From Prorocentrum cordatum (Eukaryota > Sar > Dinophyceae > Prorocentrales > Prorocentraceae), in NCBI GenBank assembly GCA_963575745.1, contig CAUYUJ010016493.1, forward strand, positions 1 to 64,000: a DNA stretch of 64,000 bases, in the 5' to 3' direction. Both the position numbers and the translations under genes were made by a program. This document shows, piece by piece, positions 29,935-42,215 of the stretch (positions are counted from its first letter, which is position 1; every line of letters starts with the position of its first letter). The notes below the pieces were generated by a model that saw only the letters and a program-made list of their open reading frames with translations, ran no database searches and was not told where the DNA came from.

Positions 29935-30095
29935 GTAAGGATGGGCAACCTTCCCAAGGGTGCCCTTGCATCCTTGCCCCGTCCGCCGATCATTGGCCAT
30001 TTTCGCTGGCCGCGCCCCGCTCGAAAAGCGTCGAAATGGCATTCCAGGGCGCTTGCATCCTTATCGTGTGTCCTAATGATGCGGGTTGACTGTAG
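29935..30095 (+). repeat. introner-like element ending at the G8 exon, copy 3
   Basis: Starts GTAAGGATGGGCAACCTTCC and ends ATGCGGGTTGACTGTAG, 161 bp. It matches 21786-21945 over the whole length (GTGCCCTTGCATCCTTGCC, TTTTCGCTGGCC, CTCGAAAAGCGT, GGGCGCTTGCATCCTTA). The last two bases are the AG acceptor for the exon at 30096. If the GT start is the donor, the repeat is itself the entire intron; the upstream sequence does not show a clear exon, so that half is inferred. Confidence 0.75.
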
Positions 30096-30346
30096 GCCGA
30101 TCCCTGACAAGGAGCCTGTGGTCCTCGTACCCATCAGGCCGTGGTCCGACGCGTCGAGGTGGCCCTCTGGTCGGCTGCCGGAGGCGGGCGACACGGTCGT
30201 GATCAACGCCTCGGAGCACGTCCTGCTCGACGTCGAGACGCCGCTGCTGCAGTGGCTGGTCGTGGAGGGGCGGCTAGAGTTCTCCCGCAACGTGAGCAGC
30301 AGGCTGAACATCCACTCAGCGAAGGTCTGGGGCACTCTTGACATCG
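30096..30346 (+). CDS. fibrocystin-L-like gene, internal exon 1 (G8 domain, first half)
   Basis: Begins right after ...GACTGTAG in phase 2. The peptide (PIPDKEPVVLVPIRPWSDAS, then RWPSGRLPEAGDTVVI, HVLLDVETPLLQWLVVEGRL, VWGTLDI) follows the G8 pattern: W(S)...W..G.LP..GD.V.I......LLDV.TP.L..L.V.G.L.F. G8 domains occur in PKHD1, PKHD1L1, CEMIP and TMEM2 and are extracellular. The exon end is set by continuity: LDI must join GTADDPIPPG, which gives a one-base phase and a donor beginning GAGCTC. GA-AG introns are known from dinoflagellates, and GT choices here break the frame. The start of the protein lies further upstream and was not found. Confidence 0.72.
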
Positions 30347-30523
30347 GAGCTCGGAGGAGAAAGAGGTACCCACATACCGCGACCCGTTGCCCGCTTGCCC
30401 TTGTTTTCGGGCCTCCTGGGAGGCCCTCGTCGCCACCGCTGGATTCGCCTCGCAATGCTGGTCAGAACGCACCCCGGGAGAGGTCTGGGGAGTAGCCGTA
30501 CCGGTACGTGTTGGTTTCCCCAG

Positions 30524-30855
30524 GCACCGCGGACGACCCGATACCTCCCGGCGTGAGCGCCACGGTGGCGCTGCACGGCGGGGAGACGGACCAGACAGTG
30601 ATCATGGTCGAGGGCCTCTTCATGGTCAACAAGGTGGTCGGGGTCCTCGGCACGCTCACCGCGTTCGGATCGGACATCGGCTGCGCGCTCTGGGCCAAGC
30701 TGAAAGTCACCGTTGAGGCCGGGGCGCAGGAAATTGTGCTGAGAGGCAACTTGAGCGAGTGGCCAGCGGGCGCGGAGATCGGTATCTCCGCTACGGAGTA
30801 CCCGCAGCCTCCGGCGACCACGGATACGGAGGTTGCCAACATTGAGGGGCAGCCC
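30524..30855 (+). CDS. fibrocystin-L-like gene, internal exon 2 (end of G8 and linker)
   Basis: After TTGGTTTCCCCAG the frame reads GTADDPIPPGVSATVALHGG, matching the G8-family continuation (LG(T)E..PF...V.I.LHG), then MVEGLFMVNKVVGVLGTLTA and GNLSEWPAGAEIGISATEYP, the segment that in PKHD1-like proteins reads W..GD.I.I..T.... The end is placed before GTCTACGAC (GT donor, phase 0). A GA donor six bases later would also keep frame with the next exon. A 1.9-kb intron with composite repeat copy 3 follows. Confidence 0.7.
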
Positions 30856-30949
30856 GTCTACGACCCCACGTCGGACTTCAGGGCAGATCTACAGCGAACG
30901 CGCACGCATCCTTGGCATGTTTCCTGCTCATAAGGCTAGCCTGTTGCGT

Positions 30950-31958
<1,009 letters not shown>

Positions 31959-32282
31959 TCCTCCCCCTCCCCTCCTCCCCCTCCTCCTCCTCATCCTCCT
32001 CCTTCCCCTCCCCCTCAACTACCAGGAAGCTGGATGCCCATGGCGAGACTGGCCTGAGAGGGGAGCTGGATACGTGTGTGGCTGCATGTCTCTCCAGCGC
32101 TCCGCCCTTGTGTGGCCGCGTGTGTGCGCGTGGCCTCCGCAGGCGTGCCCGTGCGCGCGCGTGGCCGCCGCATGCTCCGCATGCGGATCCGGTCATGTGC
32201 AGATCCAGCTCCCTGGCATGGTGGGCCGATTATCCACCACCGCTGCCATGGATAGGACGGGGGAGGAGGGAAGATGGGGAGT

Positions 32283-32495
32283 TCCTCCTCCTCCTCCTTC
32301 TCCTCCTCCTCCTCCTCCTCCTCCTCCTCCCCTCCTCGTCCTCCCTCCTCCTCCTCCTCCTCCTCCGCCTCCTCCTCCTCCTCCTCCCCTCCTCGTCCTC
32401 CTTCTCCTCCTCCTACCCCTCCTCCTCCTACCCCTCCTCCTCCTCCTCCTCCTCCTCCTCCTCCTCCTCCTCCTCCTCCTTCTCCTACCTCTCCT
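32283..32495. repeat. (CTC)n tract in the same intron
   Basis: About 210 bp, pyrimidine on the plus strand, about 250 bp before the exon-3 acceptor. Confidence 0.9.
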
Positions 32496-32745
32496 ACCTA
32501 TGGTAGTGTTGGTGGTGGAAGATGGGCACATCATGGCACCCTGCCATGCACTTCGCGGTGTGCAGTCAAGACGCTGGAATAAGGACCGCTTTGGGTTCAG
32601 GAGGGGCTCGGGTGCTCGGGCCGTGCCTTCGATGTGCGTCGTGGAGCCTGTCTGTGGCCTAGGCCCGCCGTGGCCAGAAAAGCCTCTTCGTTCCTCATTG
32701 TGCCTCTCCTTGTGGTAGCACAATGACTGTAGACCGTGCCTGCAG

Positions 32746-35700
32746 GACTCCACGCTGATCCGCCTGAGCCAGCCCCTCAGCATCCGGCACTTCGGCGGCG
32801 AGATCCCGCAGGGTGGCGCCGGCCACTGGCCGACGGTGCGGCTGGAGGCCACGGTGGCGCTGCTCTCGGGCCGTTCCAACGTCGTCTTCATGACGGGGGA
32901 CAGCGACGCGTACTACCACGGGGGTCACGTCATGATCGGTGGCTCGCAGGACGGCACGTGGGTGGGCTCTGCGCATATGCGAGCCGTAGACTTCGTGTCG
33001 ATGGGCAAGTTCTTCCACGAGTACCCCGCCCTGTACTTCAAGTTCCAGGGCGGAAGCATCGGAGCCGGCAACAGCAGCAGCGTGGAGCGCTGCCTCTTCA
33101 GCTCCTCGCAGGCGGGCGCGGTGGTGGGTGATGGCGTGCAGCGGCTCACGCTCAGCGGCAACATCTTCCACAGGACGTACCGCACGGCCCTGTGGATCAT
33201 GAGTACGGCTGTCGGGGACAGTGTCGTGGTGCAGGGTAACGTGGCTATCGAGACGCTCCGCCACCCGCTCGAGGCCACCGTCTGGATCACCGGCTTCGCT
33301 GCCTTCCTCATAGAGGTGCCTGTGGCGAGCCTCGTCGGTAACATCGCCGCCGGATCCGCTGATACAGGCTTCATGATCCGCCCCTCCTTGGACGCCTGCG
33401 TCGAGGGAGACGCTGGGCTGGCCCCACTGGACGAGGATATGATGAATGAGGCCGTGGCTTGCATGACCGGCTTCTTCATCCTGCGTGGCTGGTGGGCTGG
33501 CAACTGCGCCACGCTGCGCGGGGCCGTGGCCTGGAAGAATAGTCACATCGGCGTACTCACGGTGGACCAAACCATGAATTTCCGCATGGATTCCGTTCTG
33601 CTGTCCGACAATCACATCGGCACTTCTCTGCACTTCAACCGTGCTCGCGACGACAACGAGCACCGTGTCTACATGCACAACGTGACCATCTTCGGCTCCA
33701 CGGCGGCTTCCACGTGCGATGCGTCCATCGGCTGCCGCGCCTACGGTAGGTCGGACATGGTGGGATTTGGGTGCAACTCCGTGGTGGGTTCCGTGTTCAG
33801 GCGGGTCGGTTTCCTCTCGCACGTCGTCAACGGCATCGGGAAGTTGTGCGAGGTTGGCGGCCAAGTCCCCGTGTGCCGGCCACCCAACACTCCGCAGAAG
33901 TTGTGCGTGATGCCTTGGGAGCACCGCCTCGGCAGCCACGGCTCGCGCTATTCGGAGGTGATCTGGACGTCGCCCACCTTCGGGCACTTCAGCAGCGACG
34001 ACTGCGGCACACCCTCTGTGGCTTTCACGAACAATCCCACGGGGATCGACATGTTTCACCCGAATCGCTTCTCCGATGTCGTCTGGCTGAGCACGGTTTC
34101 CGACGACGCCCGCATCGACCTGGCCGACTGGTCCGGGGCTGCTTCGTGGAATCGCGTCCAGTGCGACGGAGCGTGCGACGGCGTCCTGCAGGCGGCTTTG
34201 CTGGACATGGACGGGAGCCTGCTGGGCGTCGGGGCCGAAGGCTCAGCGGTGACGAGCCTGAACCCCGACCTCGCGACGAGCTCCTGCGAAGAACGGCCTG
34301 GCCACTTCGCTTGTCCAGATCTCAAGCCGCGGGTGCTCTGGTGGGAAGCTTATGACGTCAATATCCCTGCGGTCTTCAGCAGGTTCAAGGCCTGGCGCGA
34401 GTCGGACGAGCGGTCAACGTGGTCATCTGGCCCGTACGACGACGGCTGCATCCCGGACCCGCCCGACCAGGACCGGTACTGGCTGCTCCGGCCCAGCGAC
34501 CGCTACAACTTGACAATGTTCGCCTCGCCCCCAAAGCACCACCGGCTGTTCTACTTCAGCGAGATCCCGGCCTCGGTACGCCTGGACATCTTCCTGACCC
34601 AGCCCTTCCAGCTGCAGGTGTACGTGGACGGCGTGCTGCTCGGGGATGAGTTCGACACCAGCATCGCCTGCGCGACGTGCTCCACCGCGACCCCGGTGGC
34701 AGATCCCGAGTCGGAGCCAGAGCCCGAGTCGGAGCCGGAGTCCGAGGCGGAGCCAGAGTCCGAGGCGGAGCCGGAGGCCGAGGCGGAGCCAGAGTCCGAG
34801 GCGGAGCCGGAGTCCGAGTCGGAGCCGGAGTCCGAGGCGGAGCCGGAGTCCGAGGCGGAGCCGGGGTCCGAGGCGGAGTCGGCCGAGAGCACCTCGCGAG
34901 CCGAGGCTCGGCTGCCCGTGCTCTCCGACCCCCACGGCTCGCACGCCTTCGACCCCCACGCGCGCCGCTTCTATCTGGTGATGCACGGCGGCATACACAG
35001 CGGGACGGAGGCGACTCGGGGAGGCGGGTGGATCATGTTAAAGATGATTCAGGTCGTGCAGCTCTCCCTCACTGTCTCGATCCCCGCGCAGCAGTTCGAC
35101 AGTTCAAGCTTTATTGACAATTTGGCGTTGCTCCTCCAGATCGACCCATCCCGGATCAAGGTGGTCTCGGTGCAGGTCAGAGCCCGTCGGCTACGTCGCC
35201 TCGTAGCTGCGAACATTTCCAACGACACCGCCGACGAGAACGGGACCTCTGCAGCCTCAGGCTTGTCCCTCACGGTTCAGATCGCAGAAGAGGAAGCCGT
35301 GCCGGTCGATGCGGTCAATGCCTCCAATTCAACAAATGAAACCAATTCGACGAATGAAACAAATTCGACGAATGGTTCGAGCGAGGTCGATCTTGGAGTC
35401 TCATGGAACGTGGAGTCGTTGGCCGCGCTCCAGGAGATCGCTACCAAGTTCCAAGAGAAAGTGGCCAGCGGCGAGGCCACCATGGCGTTGGGCGCCGACG
35501 TCGAGGATGTTCTGGTTGAGGTCTCGGAGCCGACCCTGGAAATGGCGACGTCGACGAGCACGACCACCACCACAACGACGCAGACCAATACCACTGAGAC
35601 GAGTACGCTCTCGCTTACCAGCGGCACAACGTCGACTGCCACTTCTGCTTCCACGACGGTCAGCACAACAACTTCTGTTCATACAACTTCCGCCACGGAG

Positions 35701-36630
35701 ACCACATCCGCCACCTCCACTACCACGGTTCACACGAGCACCGCCTCCACGCTTTCGGCGACCAGCAGCGCCACAGGGACCTCCGCGACCACTCGCACCG
35801 AGACAGGCACAACAACATCGACTTCAAGCGCGACTACCCCCACCGAGACAGGCACGACCACATCGTCCTCCAGCGCGACCAGCACTTCCACGTCCGACAC
35901 CAGCAAGACTATCAGCGCGTCTTCTACCACGACCGTGCACACCACAAGTGCAACCTCGACCACGAGTGCTACGCAAGCTGCAAGAGTGACATCGACCACG
36001 ACCGCCTTTAGTAACACTGCCCATACCCAGACTGTTGCAATGTTGGTGCAGAACGTGGACTACGACTCGTTGCTGGCCAATTCGTCCATCATGGAGTCGT
36101 TCAAGCTGGCGTGCGCGGAGGCAGTTGCAGCGCAAGCAGGCCAAGGCATCGCGTCTAGCGATGTGCATGTGACAGTGTACGACGGCTCCGTGATCGTCTC
36201 GGCCCTTGTCACAATTCCGGATACAATTTCTGCGGCCACAGTAGCCGACAACTTGGGCTCATTCGACTCTCTCGCCGACGCGGTGTTGCAGGCCGTGCAG
36301 GCCGTGCCTGGCATCGTGACAGTCCAGACTGGTGCAATCGGCGTCATACAGGCGATCACCACCACCGCGTTGGGCAGCACCACCTTGTCGCACAAAGAAG
36401 ACGAAGAGGAGACCGTCAACGTCGCCATTGTTTTGATGTTTGTTCTGGGGGTCATCTGTGTTGGTGGGATGTGTGGCGTAGTCCTCGCGCGGGCTACCAG
36501 GAGAAAGGGCGAGGTTTCGGAGTTCTGCGGGATCTTCGATGTCGCTTCGCCCAAGAACACGCAGAGTGCGGTCACGCAGAAGCTCTGCAACCACGTTGGA
36601 CAAGGGCAGGACCCAGATCAGTTCAAAGAG
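32746..36630 (+). CDS. fibrocystin-L-like gene, large exon 3 (beta-helix, stalk, membrane helix)
   Basis: Open from the CTGCAG acceptor at 32745 (phase 0; an alternative AG at 32732 is also in frame). Order: DSTLIRLSQPLSIRHFGGE joins exon 2; a parallel beta-helix region follows (about 32900-33300, e.g. VERCLFSSSQAGAVVGDGVQ); then ALLDMDGSLLG (34195), the D-x-DGS-L-x-G hallmark of PKHD1-type proteins; FLTQPFQLQVYVDG (34590); a Glu-Pro repeat (34700-34880); IDNLALLLQIDPSRIKVVSV (35115), typical of PKHD1L1-like C-terminal parts; an N-glycosylation-rich stretch (35325-35375); a Thr/Ser stalk (35550-36010); and an SEA-like segment (36040-36350). One membrane helix (IVLMFVLGVICVGGMCGVVL, 36430-36488) and a basic cytoplasmic start follow. 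The frame stays open to 36825, but after QFKE at 36630 there is a GTGGGCG donor and CTC-rich sequence, so the true tail probably lies in further exons. Likely a cell-surface protein; function unknown. Confidence 0.8.
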
Positions 36631-36639
36631 GTGGGCGCG

Positions 36640-37940
36640 GTGCCATCATCGCCGCGACCGTCAGAAGTTCCTGGAGGTCGTCATCCTCATCCCCCTCTTA
36701 CACCCCTCCCATCCTCCTCCCATCCCTTCTTCCCCCCTCCTCCCCGCTCTATTTGGTTGCGCTCATCTCCTCCCGCTCCTCACCCCTCCCCGTCCCGTCG
36801 TCCTATTTTTCCCCAGCCAAGATAGGAGACGATTCGCACTCCCACCCTTCAATGGCGAGCTGAATGCGCAGGCAAACATGGCTACAGCTTAGAACACGTA
36901 TTTCAACTTCGTCGCTAGAGCCCTAGAATGTTCCCTTGCCTCGCCAAAACCCCGCAATTGGAACGGAGGCGGCGCTCAAGATCATAGAGCGGGCCCCAGG
37001 AGGGCAGGCAGGTCTGTCTACAGCTAAGGTATTGCGACGATAGTTCGGGCCAGTATAGGCCAGGCTCGGCATAGCGCCAGGGGACGGGCCAATTCGGCTG
37101 AGGGAGGTTTCTCTTCCTCCTCTGTCCCCCCCTTCCCTCCCACCGCCCCTTTCTCAGCCGCAGCCGCGCCCGCCCAGCTTCTCGGCCGATGGTCGCCTCA
37201 TGCCAGGTCCCACAGTCACCCAAGTCCCTGAGGGCGCGGCTTCAGGTAGCCTGTGGGGCACGGCCTTCACAGGCGGACGTTTGTAATTCTAAACGTCTCG
37301 AGCTGCACCGTATGCTATCCACGTTGCTAATATGATGGGCCCTCTTGAACTGAGGCTTGCACTGGCCAGCATTACATTTTAGCGCAGCTGCTGCAAACCA
37401 ACGTTCGCCTAGGATCCAGATCGCCTGACCTGATGTCTACAGCTCGGTCTCAAATGCAGCCCGTGCGCTCGGCTAAGCCAAGGCCAGCGAGCCCAGGGCC
37501 TGCGTCAAGAACGTGCGGTTGTACATCAAACGCACACAACCAAACTATTGGCAGCGCATGATTCACATAATGCGCCCTGGCCCCGCCAAAGGCGACGCGA
37601 AGCTGCTCGATAAGCTCTGCCTTGATAACTAATTGCACATGTTATGCGCCCCCTCCCCCCCTGTTCCAGATTCGTGCTGCAGGAGCGTTACGAGAACAAT
37701 CTGCCACGGTCGACATCTGGTGCCTACACGGTTGTTATGTATGCGGTGTCATTGGCACCGACGTTTTCAACGAATGGCATATTACACCCCAGCCACCGCC
37801 AAAGGCGAGGCGCAGGTGCTAGACGCGCCTATGCCATTCTCCGGTCTGGTCTTGCGTCGACCAGCGCCGAATCCAGATCCAATTCGATGTCCCCCTTCGC
37901 TTCCCTCCTCCTCCGCCTTCCTTCATTATCCTTTCTCCCT
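36640..37940. other. no confident gene
   Basis: Probably the 3' intron or downstream flank of the fibrocystin-L-like gene. Contains short CTC/CCT runs but no recognised repeat family or exon. Confidence 0.4.
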
Positions 37941-37945
37941 TTTCC

Positions 37946-37967
37946 TCCGTAGCCATTTAGGCTGAAG
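37946..37967 (+). other. DinoSL relic (20/22 match) at the 5' end of the LINE
   Basis: Reads TCCGTAGCCATTTAGGCTGA then AG, against the leader ending TTTTGGCTCAAG. It is preceded by a pyrimidine tract and followed immediately by ATG at 37968, with LINE ORF1 starting at 38090. The position at the 5' boundary suggests the retrotransposon RNA was trans-spliced before being copied back. Confidence 0.8.
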
Positions 37968-38089
37968 ATGCTTTGTTCAACAGCGGAACACGTGTATACC
38001 GCTAGTCCGCGGCCAGTCTTCAAACTTTTCCCTAGTCAGCCCCAGAGCGAGAGTCGAGAGGGCCCGCCCTGCCTTGGCGCGTCCCTCTC

Positions 38090-39193
38090 ATGCCTCCGCC
38101 GCACTACCGCTCGGAGCAGGCGCTGCCATGGTTCTGCAAGAGCTGCTGCGGGCCCGCTGGGAGGCCCTGGTGGAACCACGCAGACGCGAGGCAGTGCGCG
38201 AAGTGCAAACTCGGCAAGGGGTTGGTCTTCGATGGAGTGCGCAAGCCGACCACACCCTCCCAGAGGAAGAAGGGCGGCCAGGGCGGTGGTGGCTACGACT
38301 ACTGGTCAGACTCCGTCAAGGTGGCCTAGCTCAAGGCCGAGCTCGCTGCGGCCAACAAGCGGCTGGCAGCGGTGCAGAAGCAGCCGCCTGGCGGGGAAGA
38401 CGTGCAGATGGAGCCCTCGGCGGACGGGGACGACTCCGACTCTGTCGCCAAGGACAGGTTGCGCGAGGTGGACGAACTCATCAGCAAGCTCAGGGGCATC
38501 TCGGAGCCATCGGTCGTGGCCACCCGCAAACAGCTGCTGGCTGAGCAGGCCGAGCTTCGGGCCAAGGTGGCGGCGTCGCGGCCACTGGGGCAGATATTGC
38601 GGGAGATGGGGGCCCAGTTCACCAAGCATCAACGGTTGCGGGACGACCAGCAGCACAAGGTGGACAGCCTGCAGTCGCAGATTCGTGTTTTACAGGAGAA
38701 GGAGCGGTTCACTCGTGACAAGCTGGCGGCAATCGACGCTAGCATGGAGGAGCTGGACCAGGAGCGCAAGAAGCTACAAGGGCAAGTAACGACTCCAGGT
38801 GAGAAGGCGGCGCTTGATGAGCCGATCAAAGGCGTGGGGGCCACGTTGGAAGGCCCCGGCGTCCTCCTCCAGAGCCTGGGCGCCGAGCGCCAGCTGGCGG
38901 GCAGCCTCACGGCCAGCTTCCAGGAGTTGCGGAGGTTGCAGCAGGAGGAGAACGCGAGGCTGGCTGCCCAGAAAGAGCAGGCGGCGGCTGAGGCAGAGGC
39001 AAAGTCGCAGGAGGAGCAGCCTCAGCAGCCGCAGCCTGTGCCAGCCCCCAGTACACCACAGTCAGCAGCGTTTTCTGAAGATGTTGAGTTCATGGAAGAG
39101 GTCGTCGCGGCAGGTGGCGAGAAACACAGGCTGGAGGAAATCATCATGCGTTGGGGTGCTAAGGTCAAGAAGCCAAGGATCAGCCCTGCCTAG
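38090..39193 (+). pseudogene. LINE ORF1: RanBP2-like zinc finger and coiled coil
   Basis: From ATG 38090 the frame reads WFCKSCCGPAGRPWWNHADA then RQCAKC, a C-x2-C...C-x2-C finger with the W and N positions of RanBP2-type fingers. An in-frame TAG at 38327-38329 interrupts VA*LKAELAAANKRLAAV. The same frame then runs to 39193 with long charged helices (DELISKLRGISEPSVV, ELDQERKKLQGQ, EENARLAAQKEQAAAEAEAK). ORF1 proteins of LINEs bind RNA and oligomerise by such coiled coils. Length is about 367 codons. Confidence 0.75.
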
Positions 39194-39255
39194 CTTGCTT
39201 GGTCGGTGTCTTGCTTGTTGTTTGTTCTTTGTTACTGGAACCACGGCGTCGTTTT

Positions 39256-40930
39256 CAAGTATCACTACAGTGAATGTGTCTTCGGGTGGCCCGCTCGTCG
39301 GCTTCCTGCCCACATGCTCCAGTTTGCGCATTGCCGTGCAGGAGCATCATGCTAAGGTTGAGGAGGCGCCCTGGCGCGTCTGCAGAATAAGGTCAGAGCA
39401 TCAGGGTACCATGGAGTATGGGAACCCGCGTTGCCAGGGCAAGGTGTAGGCAGCAAAGGCGGCGTGGCGGTGTTGGCCCCGCTGCGCGCGGTCGTGACCA
39501 AACCGCCTGGCCTCGACAGCCACGTGCTCGAGGAGGGCCGGATGATGGCGGCCCACATCCACGCGGGTGTGAAGGGCGGCTCCGTCATGTTGTCGTGCTA
39601 TTTCATCGTGGACGCGCAGCTCTCGCCCGAGAACCTGGCCATGTTGTACAAGCTGTACCAGTACGTCAGGTCGCTGGAGGCGATGGGCGCCCCTTGGGTC
39701 GTCGGTGGCGACTTCAACATGGAGGTGGGCAAGCTGGGCTCGTTGTCCTGGCCGCAGTCGGCCAACGGGGCGGTGCTGGCGCCGAGGGAGCCCACATGCG
39801 TGCAGAGCCTTCCTGGCCGCACCATTGACATGTTCATGGTTTCCTGCCGTCTTCTACCTCGCCTTCGGCCACCTGTGGTGGTGGGCGCGGAGACGTGGCC
39901 GCGCCTGCCCGTGACCATGGAGTTCACCGCGAAGGCCTTTGATGCTAAGGTCAGGAGGCTTGCCGAGCCTCGTGGCATTCGCAGGCCGCCTGCACCTGGG
40001 TGCGCGAGGCCTCCCTCTGATTGGGATCCGATCATGGTGGCCATCCCGTGCGCGACTGGCAGCGAGGGCATCGCCCGAGCCTGGGACGTCGTGCTGAGTG
40101 GCATTGAGAACGAGCTGCAGGGCCGCTGCGACCTCGTGAACGAGGCAGCGGGTTTTTCCACGGTGCTAGGGCCCCCGCCCTTCGAGCTGGTGAGCTTCCA
40201 GCCTGTGGTGAAGGGTGCTTGGGGCGGGAGGTCAGCTACCAACCAGGCGTGGGCGCTGGCAGCGCGCCGGGCCCGCCACCTGCGCCGAGTGCGAGTTGCG
40301 TTGCATGGTTTCGTGCCCAGGCTTGGTTCGCAGGCTGGATACGAGCAACGCCAGTCCTCACGGGTTGCAGGCAAGGGGCTCTCGTGGGCCAATTTGCGCG
40401 CCAAGGCGGCGAGCCACTTGCTGGAGTGCGAGAACTTTTTCTTGGGGATCTGGCGCAGGAAGGGCGTCTGGCCGCACCTCGACTCCGAGGCTGTCGGCTT
40501 CTTCTCGCGCGGCTTGCTGGCCATGGCGCAGGGCGACTTCGAGCGGCAGGCCGACCGCGTCCGCAGCGTTCCCCAAGCTGCGGAGGCCAGGCACGAGAAG
40601 GCGGCGGCGCTGAGCTGGACGCAGCGGGCGCAGACGGCTTTCGCGTCTGGTGCAAAGGGAGCGCGCCGCCTCCTGAAGCCGAGGGCGCTCCAGGAGATTG
40701 TGGACGGGGGCAATGGGCTGCAGCGCGGGCGCGTGCTGGCCGACCGCAAGCTGGAGTTCTGGGGCAGTTTCTGGGCGCGGCATGGCGACGGCGTGGTCCG
40801 CCGACCTGCGGATGCTGATACCTGGGGGCAGCTACCACGGCTTGGGGCTGATAGCGTGCTCGAGGCCTTTCGTTGTTTCTCTTGGCAGACAGGCGTTGGG
40901 CAGATCAACATCGCGCCCCGGGCCATGTAA
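39256..40930 (+). pseudogene. LINE APE-type endonuclease and linker
   Basis: The N-terminal beta strand and catalytic-loop region read TVNVSSGGPLVGFLPTCSSL then IAVQEHH (39265-39345), like the N..SW......L...VA.QEHH pattern of APE endonucleases. A frame change near 39440 leads to SKGGVAVLAPLRAVV, then PWVVGGDFNME (39695, the GDFN motif with catalytic Asp) and GRTIDMFMVSCRL (39810, the (I)DY..VS motif). A linker of about 300 residues toward the RT (40000-40927) has W/R-rich helices. An in-frame TAA at 40928-40930 ends it. Confidence 0.72.
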
Positions 40931-42141
40931 CACCTCTCCTTCGGGGCGCTGACGGCCATGGCGCGCCTCTTCGAGCAGCGCGAGTCTCTCCTGGCGTGGC
41001 CGGACGGGAGACATATCTCAAAACTCGCGCGGCTCCCTAAGCCGAGTGGTGGGGGGCACCTGGTCGTGCTGATGAACACGCTGGTCAGGATTTGGGGGCG
41101 GGTCAGGCCTGTCTCGGCAGCATGGGGGCAGGCCCATGCATTGCCCGAGGTGTGGTGCCATGGTGCCACACTGGTGGCAAGTCGTCGAGTGACGCGGCCT
41201 TTGACTTGGCCCTCACCAAGGAGATGGCATCCCTGTGCGGTGACAATGCCATCATAGTGCTGCTGGACATGCTCAAGTGCTACGAGCTGGTCAGGCACGA
41301 GGCCATCCTGTTGGAGTGCAGGGCCAGTGGATATCCCATGCGAATGGCCTTCATGCTTGTGCAGATGTACCAGCAGCTACGTTCTGTGTATTCGTGTTCG
41401 TCGTACTCTGTGGCGCGTAAGGCCTGTCAGGGCATCTTGGCGGGTTGCACCCACGCTACGACTATGTTGATGGTGTTGCTGCCTAGAAGTACTCGCCAGG
41501 CGATGTCGGTCGCCCCTCAGGTCCAACCTGGGGACTTGGTGGACGATGTGGCGTTGTGCTGGGTTGGCAGCGATCCACGTGGAGTTCGTGAGATGGCGAT
41601 TGCTACCCGTGCTTTCTGCAGGGCTGCCTGGCCCCTGGGACTTGCGCTGCAGATGGGCAAGTCGGGTCACCTCACGACCTCCAGGCGCACCAGCTACCAC
41701 TTCAGGAAGTACGCCAGTCTGCTGAAGATCACTGGCAAGCGGCACGCGCGGCACCTTGGGCATGATCTGTCAGGGGCAGCGGCCACCAGAGCCGTGCAGA
41801 AGGACCCTGTGGAGCTGATGCATGGCAAGAAGGCCAGTGTGCGTGCGTTGCAGCGTGGCGCTGGGCGACAGCGTGCGGCTCGTCTGTGGGCCACGGGCGC
41901 CCTGCCCTCAGTGGGGCATGGCGCCACGGTCGGCGGCATCAGCGACGCGGAGCTGCAGCAGATGATGAGGAACATGGCTGGCGTCTTCAGCGGCTACGGG
42001 GGGTCGGGATCCCTGACGCTGTACCTGGCGGCCCAGAAGTGGAACTTCGACCATATTTTTTACGCCGCCTGCAGTGTTGTGGCGCGGCGTGGGTCTGGGA
42101 CGGGCGCGTGGCGCTCTCCCGTCTGCAGCGGGCCTGGATGA
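40931..42141 (+). pseudogene. LINE reverse transcriptase
   Basis: After the TAA the same frame continues ISKLARLPKPSGGGHLVVLM (41005-41070), the R.(P)KP.GG.RP...L RT motif. A frame change near 41160 leads to IIVLLDMLKCYELVRHE (41255, motif A with Asp), CQGILAGCTHATTMLMVLL (41425, motif B) and PGDLVDDVALCWVGSD (41525, the YxDD box as LVDD). Both catalytic aspartates of motif C remain. LGLALQMGKSG (41638) and the thumb follow. The frame ends at 42141. Confidence 0.75.
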
Positions 42142-42215
42142 GCCTGCGAGATGCTTAGGATGACCGTGACACTCGCGTCACCTGGGCCAGTGCGCAGGGC
42201 CCGCCGTCGGCGCCG

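Noticed and set aside
30001-30020. GGCCATTTTCGCTGGCC as a leader relic
   Set aside because: It is a conserved internal box of the introner-like family, and only eight bases agree with the leader.
32695-34059. 454-codon minus-strand ORF
   Set aside because: Antisense shadow of the beta-helix exon; the plus strand carries the family motifs.
34423-34998. Leu/Arg-repeat and Ser/Asp-repeat ORFs antisense to the fibrocystin-L-like exon
   Set aside because: Shadow frames of the Glu-Pro repeat of the real coding strand.
39598-41298. 566-codon minus-strand ORF
   Set aside because: Antisense shadow of the LINE endonuclease and RT, whose motifs are all on the plus strand.
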